Shown piece by piece: positions 8,320 through 15,130 of a stretch of 64,000 bases of DNA. Below the pieces are notes generated by a model that saw nothing but the letters and a program-made list of their open reading frames with translations, had not been told where the DNA came from and searched no databases. This stretch comes from Streptomyces sclerotialus (lineage in GTDB: Bacteria > Actinomycetota > Actinomycetes > Streptomycetales > Streptomycetaceae), in assembly GCF_040907265.1 (NCBI RefSeq), contig NZ_JBFOHP010000002.1:2046001-2110000 (forward strand), read 5' to 3'. The position numbers were made by a program, and so were the translations under genes. The stretch's first letter is position 1. Each line of letters opens with the position of its first letter.

Positions 8320-10153
8320 GGTGTTCCTTGGGGGTGCGGGCGGCGAGGAAGGCGAGCAGGGTGCGGGCCGTGGCGTCGTTCTGGCGGAAGGAGGGGGCGT
8401 TGGTGCCGGGCCGGGTGAAGGCGCCGGAGGAGCGGGCGTCGGTGTGCGGGCCGAGCGCGAAGCGGCGTGGGTGGGCCCGGCCCGCGCGGTCCAGGACCCG
8501 GCCGTCAGCGGCGTCGACGCGCAGCAGCCCGCCGGGCGTGGCGGCGGCCCCGTCGGCGTACAGGCCGCGTAGCAGCGCGTCCCGGCTGTGCGCGACGGAA
8601 GGCCCGGGGAGCCGGGCCTCCACCAGGGCGCGGGCGGTGACCTCGGTGCCCGGCAGGCTCGCGCTGCACGCGCGGAAGAGCCCGGTCGTCCCGTCGGCGG
8701 TGACGGTGACGTCGGCGCCGAGGAACCGCACGATCCCGGCGCGGGACAGCGCGAGGAGCTGCCGCAGCCGGGGGCCCGGCGGCCCGGAGGCGAGGTAGCT
8801 GAAGAAGCCGTGCCACCACGGGCCCACGTCGCCGACCCGGGTCAGCTGCCCGTAGACGGACAGCAACGCGAGGAACACGGCCTGGTCGGGGCTGTACGCG
8901 GGGTCGTGCCGGCGGTCCAGGTCGGCCTGGATGTACGCGCGCAGGCCGTCCTGGAGCGCCGCCTCGCTCCCGAAGCGCACCCCGGCCAGCGGGCGGTCGA
9001 GCGCTTCGAGGTCGAGCCGGTCGGCGGGGTCGGGTACGGAGGCGGTGACCAGGGCCTGGAGGGCGGCGCTGCCGGGGTCGGCGGCGGCGTACTTCTCCTC
9101 GAAGTCGGTCCAGTGGACGGCGGTGCGCTCCGGGTGTGCGGTGAACAGCCGGTGGTAGTGGGCGAAGCCCAGCTCCTTGGTGATCAGCGGGCGGATGTCC
9201 CGGGTGAAGTCGGGGCCGCCGGGCAGGGCGAGCAGCGCGTCCGTCTCGGCGGGGCCGAAGAACCGTGGCAGCGGCGGCCGTTCGCCCGTCCAGCCGTAGC
9301 CGATCTTGGAGTGGTACGGGACGCCGCGCCGCGATCCGACGTGCAGCACCGGCTCCTCGCCGGACGGCTGGTACGTGAGCTGTCCGTCGGGCCGGGTGCG
9401 GTAGCGGCCGCCGCGGCCCTCGGTGAGCAGGACCATCAGGTCGACGAAGGCCAGGCCCATGCCCCGGACCAGCACCGGCTCACCGGCCCGCAGCCCGGAC
9501 AGGTCGCTGTCGGCGGTGAAGTCCGGCGGCAGGTACGTCAGTCCGTGCGTGGCGGCGAAGGAGGCCAGTGCCCGCTGTTCCGGCGGCGGTTCGGAGCCGA
9601 GGTGGCCGAGGGTGAGCACGACGAGGTCGGCGACGAGCGGGGTGGGGCGGCGCTCCAGCCAGACCTGCTGGCGGCCGTCGCGCGGTCCGGCGACGCGGAC
9701 GGCGCGGTGCCGGTGCTCGTGCACGGTGACGCCGGGCGGCAGGGCCTGGACCGTACGCTCGTACACCCAGCCGAGGTAGCCGCCCTGGAGGCGGCGGCCG
9801 GCGAAGTCGCGCGGTCCGAGCGCGCCGGCCGCCGCGGCCGGTTCCGGTGCCACGGTGAGGGTGCCGTCCCGCACCTGCCGCGCCCAGGCGGCGAGGGTGG
9901 GGCCCGTGCGGACCGGCCCGGCCATCTCCACCGAGTCGTCGGTGAACAGGGTGACGTCCTCGGCGGTGGAGTTCATCCACAGCAGCGGGGACTGGTCGTG
10001 CCGCCAGACCCGGCCGCCGCCGGGCGGGTGCGGGTCGACGAGGTGGATGTCCAGGGGCCGGCCGGCGTACAGCTCGGCGGCGTTGGCGGCGATCCGCTCC
10101 AGCAGCCCGGTCCCCCGCGGCCCGGCTCCCACGATCACCAGTGACGGCCTCAT
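8303..10153 (-). CDS. FAD/NAD(P)-binding oxidoreductase-like protein
   Basis: A 616-residue protein of the FAD-NAD(P)-binding family (PF13454-type) seen in many actinobacteria. The N-terminal dinucleotide fold is clear (VIVGAGPRGTG, residues 5-15), followed by an acidic end of beta-2 (HLVDPHPPGGGRVW). A second conserved region reads LVVLTLGHLG (about 205) and LVRGMGLAFVDLM (about 265), as in ornithine-hydroxylase-like enzymes. It lies between the two permease genes and overlaps both (17 bases downstream, ATGA upstream), so it belongs to the transporter operon. Inference: it could supply reduced flavin to the monooxygenases or act directly on the imported compound. The true reaction is unknown. 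Confidence 0.87.
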   Translation of the reverse strand: MRPSLVIVGAGPRGTGLLERIAANAAELYAGRPLDIHLVDPHPPGGGRVWRHDQSPLLWMNSTAEDVTLFTDDSVEMAGPVRTGPTLAAWARQVRDGTLTVAPEPAAAAGALGPRDFAGRRLQGGYLGWVYERTVQALPPGVTVHEHRHRAVRVAGPRDGRQQVWLERRPTPLVADLVVLTLGHLGSEPPPEQRALASFAATHGLTYLPPDFTADSDLSGLRAGEPVLVRGMGLAFVDLMVLLTEGRGGRYRTRPDGQLTYQPSGEEPVLHVGSRRGVPYHSKIGYGWTGERPPLPRFFGPAETDALLALPGGPDFTRDIRPLITKELGFAHYHRLFTAHPERTAVHWTDFEEKYAAADPGSAALQALVTASVPDPADRLDLEALDRPLAGVRFGSEAALQDGLRAYIQADLDRRHDPAYSPDQAVFLALLSVYGQLTRVGDVGPWWHGFFSYLASGPPGPRLRQLLALSRAGIVRFLGADVTVTADGTTGLFRACSASLPGTEVTARALVEARLPGPSVAHSRDALLRGLYADGAAATPGGLLRVDAADGRVLDRAGRAHPRRFALGPHTDARSSGAFTRPGTNAPSFRQNDATARTLLAFLAARTPKEHHAADQ

Positions 10154-11028
10154 CGGGTGCGCTCCGCACCGCGCGCGTAGTGCCGTTCGACGTAGTACTG
10201 GCCCACGCTGAGCAGTGAGGTCACGACCACGTACCAGAGGGTGGCGACCAGCAGCAGCGGGATGACCTGGTAGGTGCGGTGGTAGACCAGCTGCACGGAG
10301 TACAGCAGGTCCTGGACCGCGATGACGGAGACGATCGAGGTGCCCTTGAGGGTGCCGATCAGCATGTTCCCGGCGGGCGGCACGATCGAGCGCATCGCCT
10401 GCGGCAGCACGATCCGCCGGCCGCGCCGCCACCGGCTCAGGCCGAGGGACCGCGCGGCCGCCAGCTGGCCGCGGTCGACGGAGAGGATGCCGCCGCGTAC
10501 GACCTCGGCGGCGTACGCGGCCTCGTGCAGGGTGAGGCCGACGACGGCGACGGTGAGCGGGCCGAAGAGGTGCACCGTCTGCACGCCGAGGATGTGCGGG
10601 TACAGCGCGCCGATGTTGAACCAGAAAAGCAGCTGGACCAGGACCGGCATCGAGCGGAACAGCCAGACGTAGCCCCAGCCGACGCCTCTGAGCACGGGGT
10701 TGGCGGAGAGCCGCATGGCGGCGAGCAGGGTGCCCAGTGCGAAGCCGAGCACCATGACCAGCGCGGTGAGCCAGAGCGTGAGCCAGAGGCCGCGCAGGAC
10801 GGCGGTGGTGAAGAAGTACCCGGCGACCACGTCCCACTGGAAGGCGTCGTTGCGGACGACGGAGGTGGCGGCGAGCGCGAGGAGGACCAGGACGAGGGCG
10901 GCGGCGGCCCGTTGGCCGGTGCGGCGGCGCGGGACGATGCGGGGCGCCTCGGCGGCGCCGGGCTTCACGGGCGGCGGCGCCGGGGCAGGGGTACCGAGGG
11001 TGCCGGAGGCCGGCTGTACGGAAGGCAT
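10150..11028 (-). CDS. Polar amino-acid ABC transporter permease, first gene of leftward operon
   Basis: A 292-residue HisM-type permease with a proline-rich polar N-terminus and about six membrane segments. The signature matches its partner at 7426: WLFRSMPVLVQLLFWF and the EAA loop YAAEVVRGGILSVDRGQ with AARSLGLSRW. The start ATG at 11028 is chosen for its GGAG 7 bases upstream; the frame stays open to 11112 without a ribosome site. Its TGA overlaps the next gene's ATG. A consensus-like promoter lies about 100 bases upstream, so this is the first gene of an eight-gene leftward operon ending at 2456. Confidence 0.93.
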   Translation of the reverse strand: MPSVQPASGTLGTPAPAPPPVKPGAAEAPRIVPRRRTGQRAAAALVLVLLALAATSVVRNDAFQWDVVAGYFFTTAVLRGLWLTLWLTALVMVLGFALGTLLAAMRLSANPVLRGVGWGYVWLFRSMPVLVQLLFWFNIGALYPHILGVQTVHLFGPLTVAVVGLTLHEAAYAAEVVRGGILSVDRGQLAAARSLGLSRWRRGRRIVLPQAMRSIVPPAGNMLIGTLKGTSIVSVIAVQDLLYSVQLVYHRTYQVIPLLLVATLWYVVVTSLLSVGQYYVERHYARGAERTR

Positions 11029-11126
11029 GCGAAGGCTCCGTGGATGCAGAGATCGAACACGGGAGTTGAGCGCCTTCACACAGGCTTCGGAACCGGTCGC
11101 GCCCCTCAGCACGGCCGGTCCTCGAG

Positions 11127-11155
11127 GCTATGGCGCCGGTGTGGCGCACTGTCAA
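11127..11155 (-). promoter_or_regulatory. Sigma-70-type promoter of the leftward operon
   Basis: On the minus strand a perfect -35 TTGACA (11155-11150) is followed, 17 bases on, by CATAGC (11132-11127) as a -10 element. This is close to the HrdB consensus and well placed, about 100 bases upstream of the permease start. No Cys-terminated leader peptide was found between it and the permease. Confidence 0.6.
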
Positions 11156-11228
11156 GCCTGTCCGCATCGTGAGAATCGGATCTCGGTAGCGGTTGACGCG
11201 GAAACGGATGCCTGTTCCACTTAGCCGC

Positions 11229-11300
11229 ATGTACTCATGGCAGCGGCTGGTCACCCGCGACCACATCGACTTCGGTCGAGTGTGGTCGTCGTCCTGTTGA
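11229..11300 (+). CDS. Cys-terminated leader peptide (23 aa), putative attenuator uORF
   Basis: A 23-codon open reading frame, MYSWQRLVTRDHI followed by DFGRVWSSSC and TGA. It matches the pattern I know from Streptomyces short leader peptides upstream of sulfur-assimilation and transport genes: a basic R.H(V/I)D..RV core with Cys near the stop. In related actinomycete cases cysteine codons in such uORFs couple Cys-tRNA supply to expression of the downstream operon. A possible TTGACG at 11193-11198 and a weak -10 (CACTTA, 11218-11223) would start transcription near the ATG, so the leader may be leaderless. About 190 bases separate its stop from the acetyltransferase gene. The peptide is an inference from pattern, position and context. 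Confidence 0.65.
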   Translation: MYSWQRLVTRDHIDFGRVWSSSC

Positions 11301-11377
11301 GCTGACCCCCTGCGCCTCGCCCGCCGCCCTCACCGGCCGGGCCGTTCCGCGGTTCTGATCCTTTCTCCCTGATCCCG

Positions 11378-11414
11378 CCGCGCCTTCACACGCCTTCCGC
11401 GCCTTCACACGCCT
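11378..11414 (+). repeat. Two direct 18-bp repeats in the leader region
   Basis: The unit CCGCGCCTTCACACGCCT occurs at 11378-11395 and 11397-11414, with a partial third CCGCGCCT just after. It lies between the leader peptide and the acetyltransferase gene in a pyrimidine-rich tract. It could be a protein-binding site or part of an attenuator fold. No classic terminator hairpin was seen here. Confidence 0.55.
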
Positions 11415-11490
11415 TTCCGCGCCTCCCTCGGCGCACCCTCCCCTCGCTCTTCCCCGTTCCTTCGGCCTGCTCGAAGAAGGGCGCCCCACC

Positions 11491-12021
11491 ATGCGCTTCG
11501 GCGTCATGCCATCGATCGACCACACCCCGCACCCCGTCGGCCTGACGGTGCGTCACACCACGCCCGCCGACCCGCTGGCCCGCCCGCTGCTCGCGGAGCT
11601 GACGTACGAGTACAGCACCCGTTACGAGAAACCGGTGGACCTGGACCGGGAGTACCCGCCCGCGGAGTTCGGCCCGCCCGGCGGCACCTTCCTGCTGCTC
11701 CTGCGGGACGGCCGGCCGGTGGCCGGCGGCGCGTACCGGCAGTACGACGCCGCCACCGCCGAACTCAAGAGGATCTGGACCGACTCGGCGCACCGCCGCC
11801 GCGGGCTGGCCCGGCGCGTGCTGCGGGAGCTGGAGGACGACGCCGCGCGCCGCGGCTACACCCGCCTGTACCTGACCACCGGCCCGCGCCAGCCGGAGGC
11901 CAAGGGCCTGTACCTGGCCGCCGGTTACCGCCCGCTCTTCGACCTCGCCGCCGACCCGGAGACGATCGGCCCGCTGCCGTTCGAGAAGGACCTGCCGGCC
12001 GGCCACCACCTGGAGACCTGA
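11491..12021 (+). CDS. GNAT family N-acetyltransferase
   Basis: A 176-residue acetyl-CoA-dependent N-acetyltransferase. The acetyl-CoA loop is RRRGLARRVLRELE (about 108) after the beta-4 strand AELKRIWTD, and the C-terminal part has LYLTTGPRQPEAKGLYLAAGY. It lies five bases before a cystine-type binding protein and divergent from the transporter/monooxygenase operon. In the B. subtilis ytmI and yxe systems an acetyltransferase N-acetylates S-modified cysteine before the monooxygenase acts, and the same role is proposed here. The ATG at 11491 has only a weak AAGGG site; an in-frame ATG 15 bases later is possible. Confidence 0.88.
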   Translation: MRFGVMPSIDHTPHPVGLTVRHTTPADPLARPLLAELTYEYSTRYEKPVDLDREYPPAEFGPPGGTFLLLLRDGRPVAGGAYRQYDAATAELKRIWTDSAHRRRGLARRVLRELEDDAARRGYTRLYLTTGPRQPEAKGLYLAAGYRPLFDLAADPETIGPLPFEKDLPAGHHLET

Positions 12022-12025
12022 CCTC

Positions 12026-12967
12026 ATGTTTACCCGCAGAGCCCGCGCCGCCGCCCTGTTCGCCGCCGCCCTCACCCTGACCGCCGCCTGCGCAGCGCCC
12101 GACGGAGGCGGCACGAGAGCGGCGGCGGGCGCGGGCGGTGCCGACGCGAAGATCCCCACCACCGATGTCCTCTCGGACGTGCGGAAGGACCCGGCCGCCG
12201 CGGAACTGCTGCCGGCCGAGGTGCGCGAGCGCGGCACGCTCACGATCGCGACCAGCGTCGGCGGCTCCCCGCCCGGCGCGGCCTACCTGCCGGACGGGAA
12301 GACCGTGGCGGGCCAGGACATCGACTTCGCCGACGCCGTGGCGAAGGTGCTCGGGCTGCGTCTCAAGCGCGAGGTGGCGAGCTTCGAAGCGATCCTGCCC
12401 GCGCTCGGGAGCGGCAAGTACGACCTGGGGACCGGCAACTTCGGCGTCACCGAGGAACGCAAGAGGACGATCGACTTCGTCACGTACATCAACGACGGCC
12501 AGGGCTTCGCGGTCCGCGCGGACAGTCCGCTGAAGAAGGTCACCGATCTGACGCAGCTGTGCGGCCGGACGGTGGCGACCACGGCGGGCACCACCTTCGA
12601 GGCGACGCTGGAGCGCGCCCGGCCCCGCTGCGCGGCCGCGGGCAAGAAGCCGTACGAGGTCAAGACCTACGCCGAGCAGGGCGCGCTGTGGATCTCCCTC
12701 CAGCAGGGGCGCAGCGACATCGTGATGAGCACCGTCAACGGACTGCGCTATGCGGTGCGGCAGCAGGAGGGCCTGCGTTTCCTCAACGAGTTCGCGCGTC
12801 TCGACGTGGGGTTCGCCTTCAAGAAGGGCAGCGCGCTGACGCCCGCCTTCCAGGCGGCGGTGAACCGGCTCCGGAAGGACGGCACGTACGCGCGCATCCT
12901 GAAGAAGTGGGGCACCGGCGGCTCGGCGATCGAGTCCTCCCGCGTCAATCCGCCGGCCAGGGACTGA
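12026..12967 (+). CDS. Polar amino-acid ABC transporter substrate-binding lipoprotein (second receptor)
   Basis: A 313-residue SBP_bac_3 lipoprotein. The lipobox LTAAC sits at residues 17-21 after a short basic N-terminus. Core marks are RGTLTIATSVGGSPPGAAYL (about 69), DIDFADAVAKVLGL, FGVTEERKRTIDFVTYI (about 140) and the inter-lobe LCGRTVATTAGTT. It is in operon with the acetyltransferase (4-base gap) and is a distant paralogue of the receptor at 5662. Both end in a SRVNPP / SEINPRG-like tail. No permease or ATPase accompanies it on this strand, so it presumably serves the divergently encoded translocator. Confidence 0.93.
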   Translation: MFTRRARAAALFAAALTLTAACAAPDGGGTRAAAGAGGADAKIPTTDVLSDVRKDPAAAELLPAEVRERGTLTIATSVGGSPPGAAYLPDGKTVAGQDIDFADAVAKVLGLRLKREVASFEAILPALGSGKYDLGTGNFGVTEERKRTIDFVTYINDGQGFAVRADSPLKKVTDLTQLCGRTVATTAGTTFEATLERARPRCAAAGKKPYEVKTYAEQGALWISLQQGRSDIVMSTVNGLRYAVRQQEGLRFLNEFARLDVGFAFKKGSALTPAFQAAVNRLRKDGTYARILKKWGTGGSAIESSRVNPPARD

Positions 12968-13265
12968 GGACGGGCGGCACGGCGCCGACCGGGATGACAT
13001 ATGCCCTGGTCCCCTGCTTCCAGTGCATTCTTTCCGGTATGTTTCGATCTGTCCTGCCGGACAGGTCCATGAGAGCGCGCACACCGTGTGACACCCTTCG
13101 CACAGTCAGTTCGCGGTCATCGCCTTGAAGCTGACGCTGTGCCATCCTCATTGCACCAGATGTGTCACGAACCCCCCATGCGGCGGCTATCCACTTGGCA
13201 CATCATCCGCGTCATGGCCGACCATAGAGGGGCGGACAGCACACCGCGGGAGAGAGGAGGCGTCC

Positions 13266-13721
13266 ATGGGATCGGTGCGCAAGGCGAGTGCGTGGCTTGG
13301 CCTCGTCGACGACAACGATGACGAGCGTTACTACGACGACGACTACGCCGAGGGGTCCGAGCCCGAACAGACGGGCGGCAGCTCCTGGGTGACCGACCCT
13401 CGGGTGCGGGTGGCCGACCAGGCAGCGCAGCAGCAGGGCACCCGGATCGCCACGGTCACGCCGGACGGTTTCCGGGACGCCCGCGGGATCGGCGAGCTCT
13501 TCCGGTCCGGTGTGCCGGTCATCGTCAACCTCACGGCGATGGAGTCCGCCGACGCCAAGCGTGTCGTGGACTTCGCCGCGGGACTGACCTTCGGCCTGCG
13601 CGGCTCCATCGAGCGCGTGGCGACCCGGGTCTTCCTCCTCACGCCGCCCGACTACCGGATCGTGAGCGGCGGCGAGGTCACGGGCCGCGGCCGCCAGGGG
13701 GGCTTCTTCAACCAGAGCTGA
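13266..13721 (+). CDS. sflA: SepF-like cell division protein (SflA type)
   Basis: A 151-residue SepF-family protein. The N-terminus ([16 protein letters not shown]) resembles the amphipathic membrane-targeting helix of SepF. After an acidic linker, the C-terminal domain shows the family core: [20 protein letters not shown], the [14 protein letters not shown] helix and [19 protein letters not shown], ending in GGFFNQS. It is shorter than Streptomyces SepF proper, which also sits beside ftsZ, so it fits one of the extra SepF-like proteins (SflA/SflB) reported to affect filament growth and branching. I choose SflA from size and the neighbouring core gene order. GGAGG lies 6 bases before the ATG. 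Confidence 0.9.
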   Translation: MGSVRKASAWLGLVDDNDDERYYDDDYAEGSEPEQTGGSSWVTDPRVRVADQAAQQQGTRIATVTPDGFRDARGIGELFRSGVPVIVNLTAMESADAKRVVDFAAGLTFGLRGSIERVATRVFLLTPPDYRIVSGGEVTGRGRQGGFFNQS

Positions 13722-13765
13722 GCGTGCTCCTGCGGATCGGCGGTGGCCGGTCCGCAAGAGCACGC
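13722..13765. terminator. Bidirectional terminator between convergent genes
   Basis: A stem of 14 pairs with one internal mismatch (GCGTGCTC.TGCGGA / TCCGCA.GAGCACGC) and a 14-base loop starts right after the SepF-like stop codon. It ends 9 bases before the 3' end of the convergent acyl-CoA dehydrogenase gene. Confidence 0.75.
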
Positions 13766-13773
13766 CGGCCCGG

Positions 13774-14961
13774 TCACCGGAAGGCGTCCAGCCCGGTGAG
13801 CGCCTTGCCCAGCACGAGCTGGTGCATTTCCACGGTGCCCTCGTAGGTGAGCACCGATTCCAGGTTCGTCGCGTGCCGCATGACGGGGTATTCCAGCGAG
13901 ATTCCGTTCGCGCCCAGAATGGTGCGCGACGTACGGCAGATCTCGATCGCCTCCCGCACGTTGTTGAGCTTTCCGAAGCTGACCTGCTCCGGGCGGAGTC
14001 GTCCCGCGTCCATCCGGCGCCCGAGGTGGTGCGCGAGCAGGACGCCCTTGTGCAGCTCCACCGCCATGTCGGCGAGCTTGCCCTGGGTGAGCTGGAAGCC
14101 GCCGATGGGCTTGCCGAACTGCTCACGGGTCCTGGAGTACTCCAGTGCCGACTCGAAGCTGGCGCGGGCCGCGCCCATGGCGCCCCAGACGATGCCGTAC
14201 CGGGCGTGGCTGAGGCAGCTGAGCGGGCCGCGCAGCCCGGTGACCTCGGGGAGCACCGCGTCGGCCGGCAGCCGTACGTCGTCCAGGACCAGCTCGCTGG
14301 TGACCGAGGCGCGCAGCGACCACTTGTGCTTGATCTCGGGTGCCGAGAAGCCGGGCGCGTCGGTGGGCACGACGAAGCCGCGTACGCCGTCGTCGGTGCG
14401 GGCCCAGACCACCGCGACACCGGCCACCGAGCCGTTGGTGATCCACATCTTGCGGCCGTTGAGGATCCAGTCGGAGCCGTCGCGCTTGGCGTGGGTGCGC
14501 ATGTTCGCGGGGTCGGAGCCGTGGTCGGGCTCGGTGAGGCCGAAGCAGCCGATGACCTCACCGGCGGCCATCCTCGGCAGCCACTGCTGCTTCTGCTCCT
14601 CGGAGCCGAAGCGCCGGATCGCGTACATGGCGAGCGAGCCCTGCACGGAGACCAGCGAGCGGATGCCGGAGTCGGCGGCCTCCAGCTCCAGGCAGGCCAG
14701 GCCGTACTGGACGGCGGAGGCACCGGCGCAGCCGTAGCCGGTGAGCGACATGCCGAGCGCGCCGATCGAGCCGAGTTCGCGGGCCAGCTCGCGGATGCCG
14801 GGCAGCTCGCCGTCCTCGTACCACTGGGCGATGTGCGGCAGCACGCGGTCGGCGGCCCACTGCCGGACGGTGTCGCGTACGGCCTTGTCCTCGTCGGAGA
14901 GGAGGTCGTCGATGCCCAGCGGGTCGGCCGGGTCGAAGGGCGGCAGGGTGGATGCGGACAT
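13774..14961 (-). CDS. Acyl-CoA dehydrogenase (glutaryl-CoA dehydrogenase-like)
   Basis: A 395-residue FAD-dependent acyl-CoA dehydrogenase, of normal length. Visible marks are the flavin-binding segment CFGLTEPDHGSDPANM (about 140), WITNGSVAGVAVVWAR (about 173), the helix YSRTREQFGKPIGGFQ (about 280) and the catalytic base in YEGTVEMHQLVLGKALTG (Glu374, near the C-terminus). The EGT motif and overall pattern are closest to the glutaryl-CoA dehydrogenase branch (lysine/tryptophan breakdown). The arginine expected for glutarate recognition was not verified. GGAGG precedes the ATG. An inverted repeat upstream may be its operator. Confidence 0.93.
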   Translation of the reverse strand: MSASTLPPFDPADPLGIDDLLSDEDKAVRDTVRQWAADRVLPHIAQWYEDGELPGIRELARELGSIGALGMSLTGYGCAGASAVQYGLACLELEAADSGIRSLVSVQGSLAMYAIRRFGSEEQKQQWLPRMAAGEVIGCFGLTEPDHGSDPANMRTHAKRDGSDWILNGRKMWITNGSVAGVAVVWARTDDGVRGFVVPTDAPGFSAPEIKHKWSLRASVTSELVLDDVRLPADAVLPEVTGLRGPLSCLSHARYGIVWGAMGAARASFESALEYSRTREQFGKPIGGFQLTQGKLADMAVELHKGVLLAHHLGRRMDAGRLRPEQVSFGKLNNVREAIEICRTSRTILGANGISLEYPVMRHATNLESVLTYEGTVEMHQLVLGKALTGLDAFR

Positions 14962-14989
14962 GCGAGGTGCCTCCTGCGGCTGCGCGAAA

Positions 14990-15006
14990 AACTAGCAGTG
15001 GTAGTT
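14990..15006. promoter_or_regulatory. Operator-like inverted repeat upstream of acyl-CoA dehydrogenase
   Basis: AACTA-N7-TAGTT, a perfect 5-bp inverted repeat in an AT-rich patch that stands out from its surroundings, lies 30-45 bases upstream of the start codon. Symmetry and position suit a TetR-type repressor. No regulator gene is adjacent, so this is inference. Confidence 0.45.
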
Positions 15007-15130
15007 ATTTCTCACGGCAGACGTTACGACGCACGCGGACGCGCCACAAGAGGGCCCGCGAACGGGCCCGGCACGGGAGGCGACAGGGGCAGCGCCCGGA
15101 GGCGGCCGGGCCGGCCCCGGAGGCGGCCGG

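Noticed and set aside
11029..11126. A second Cys-type leader peptide for the leftward operon
   Set aside because: All three frames between the promoter and the permease start lack the R.H.D..RV...C pattern.
13266..13721. Classical SepF of the ftsZ cluster
   Set aside because: Protein is shorter than SepF proper and no division-cluster genes (ftsZ, ylmD, ylmE, divIVA) are adjacent, so a SepF-like paralogue is the better call.
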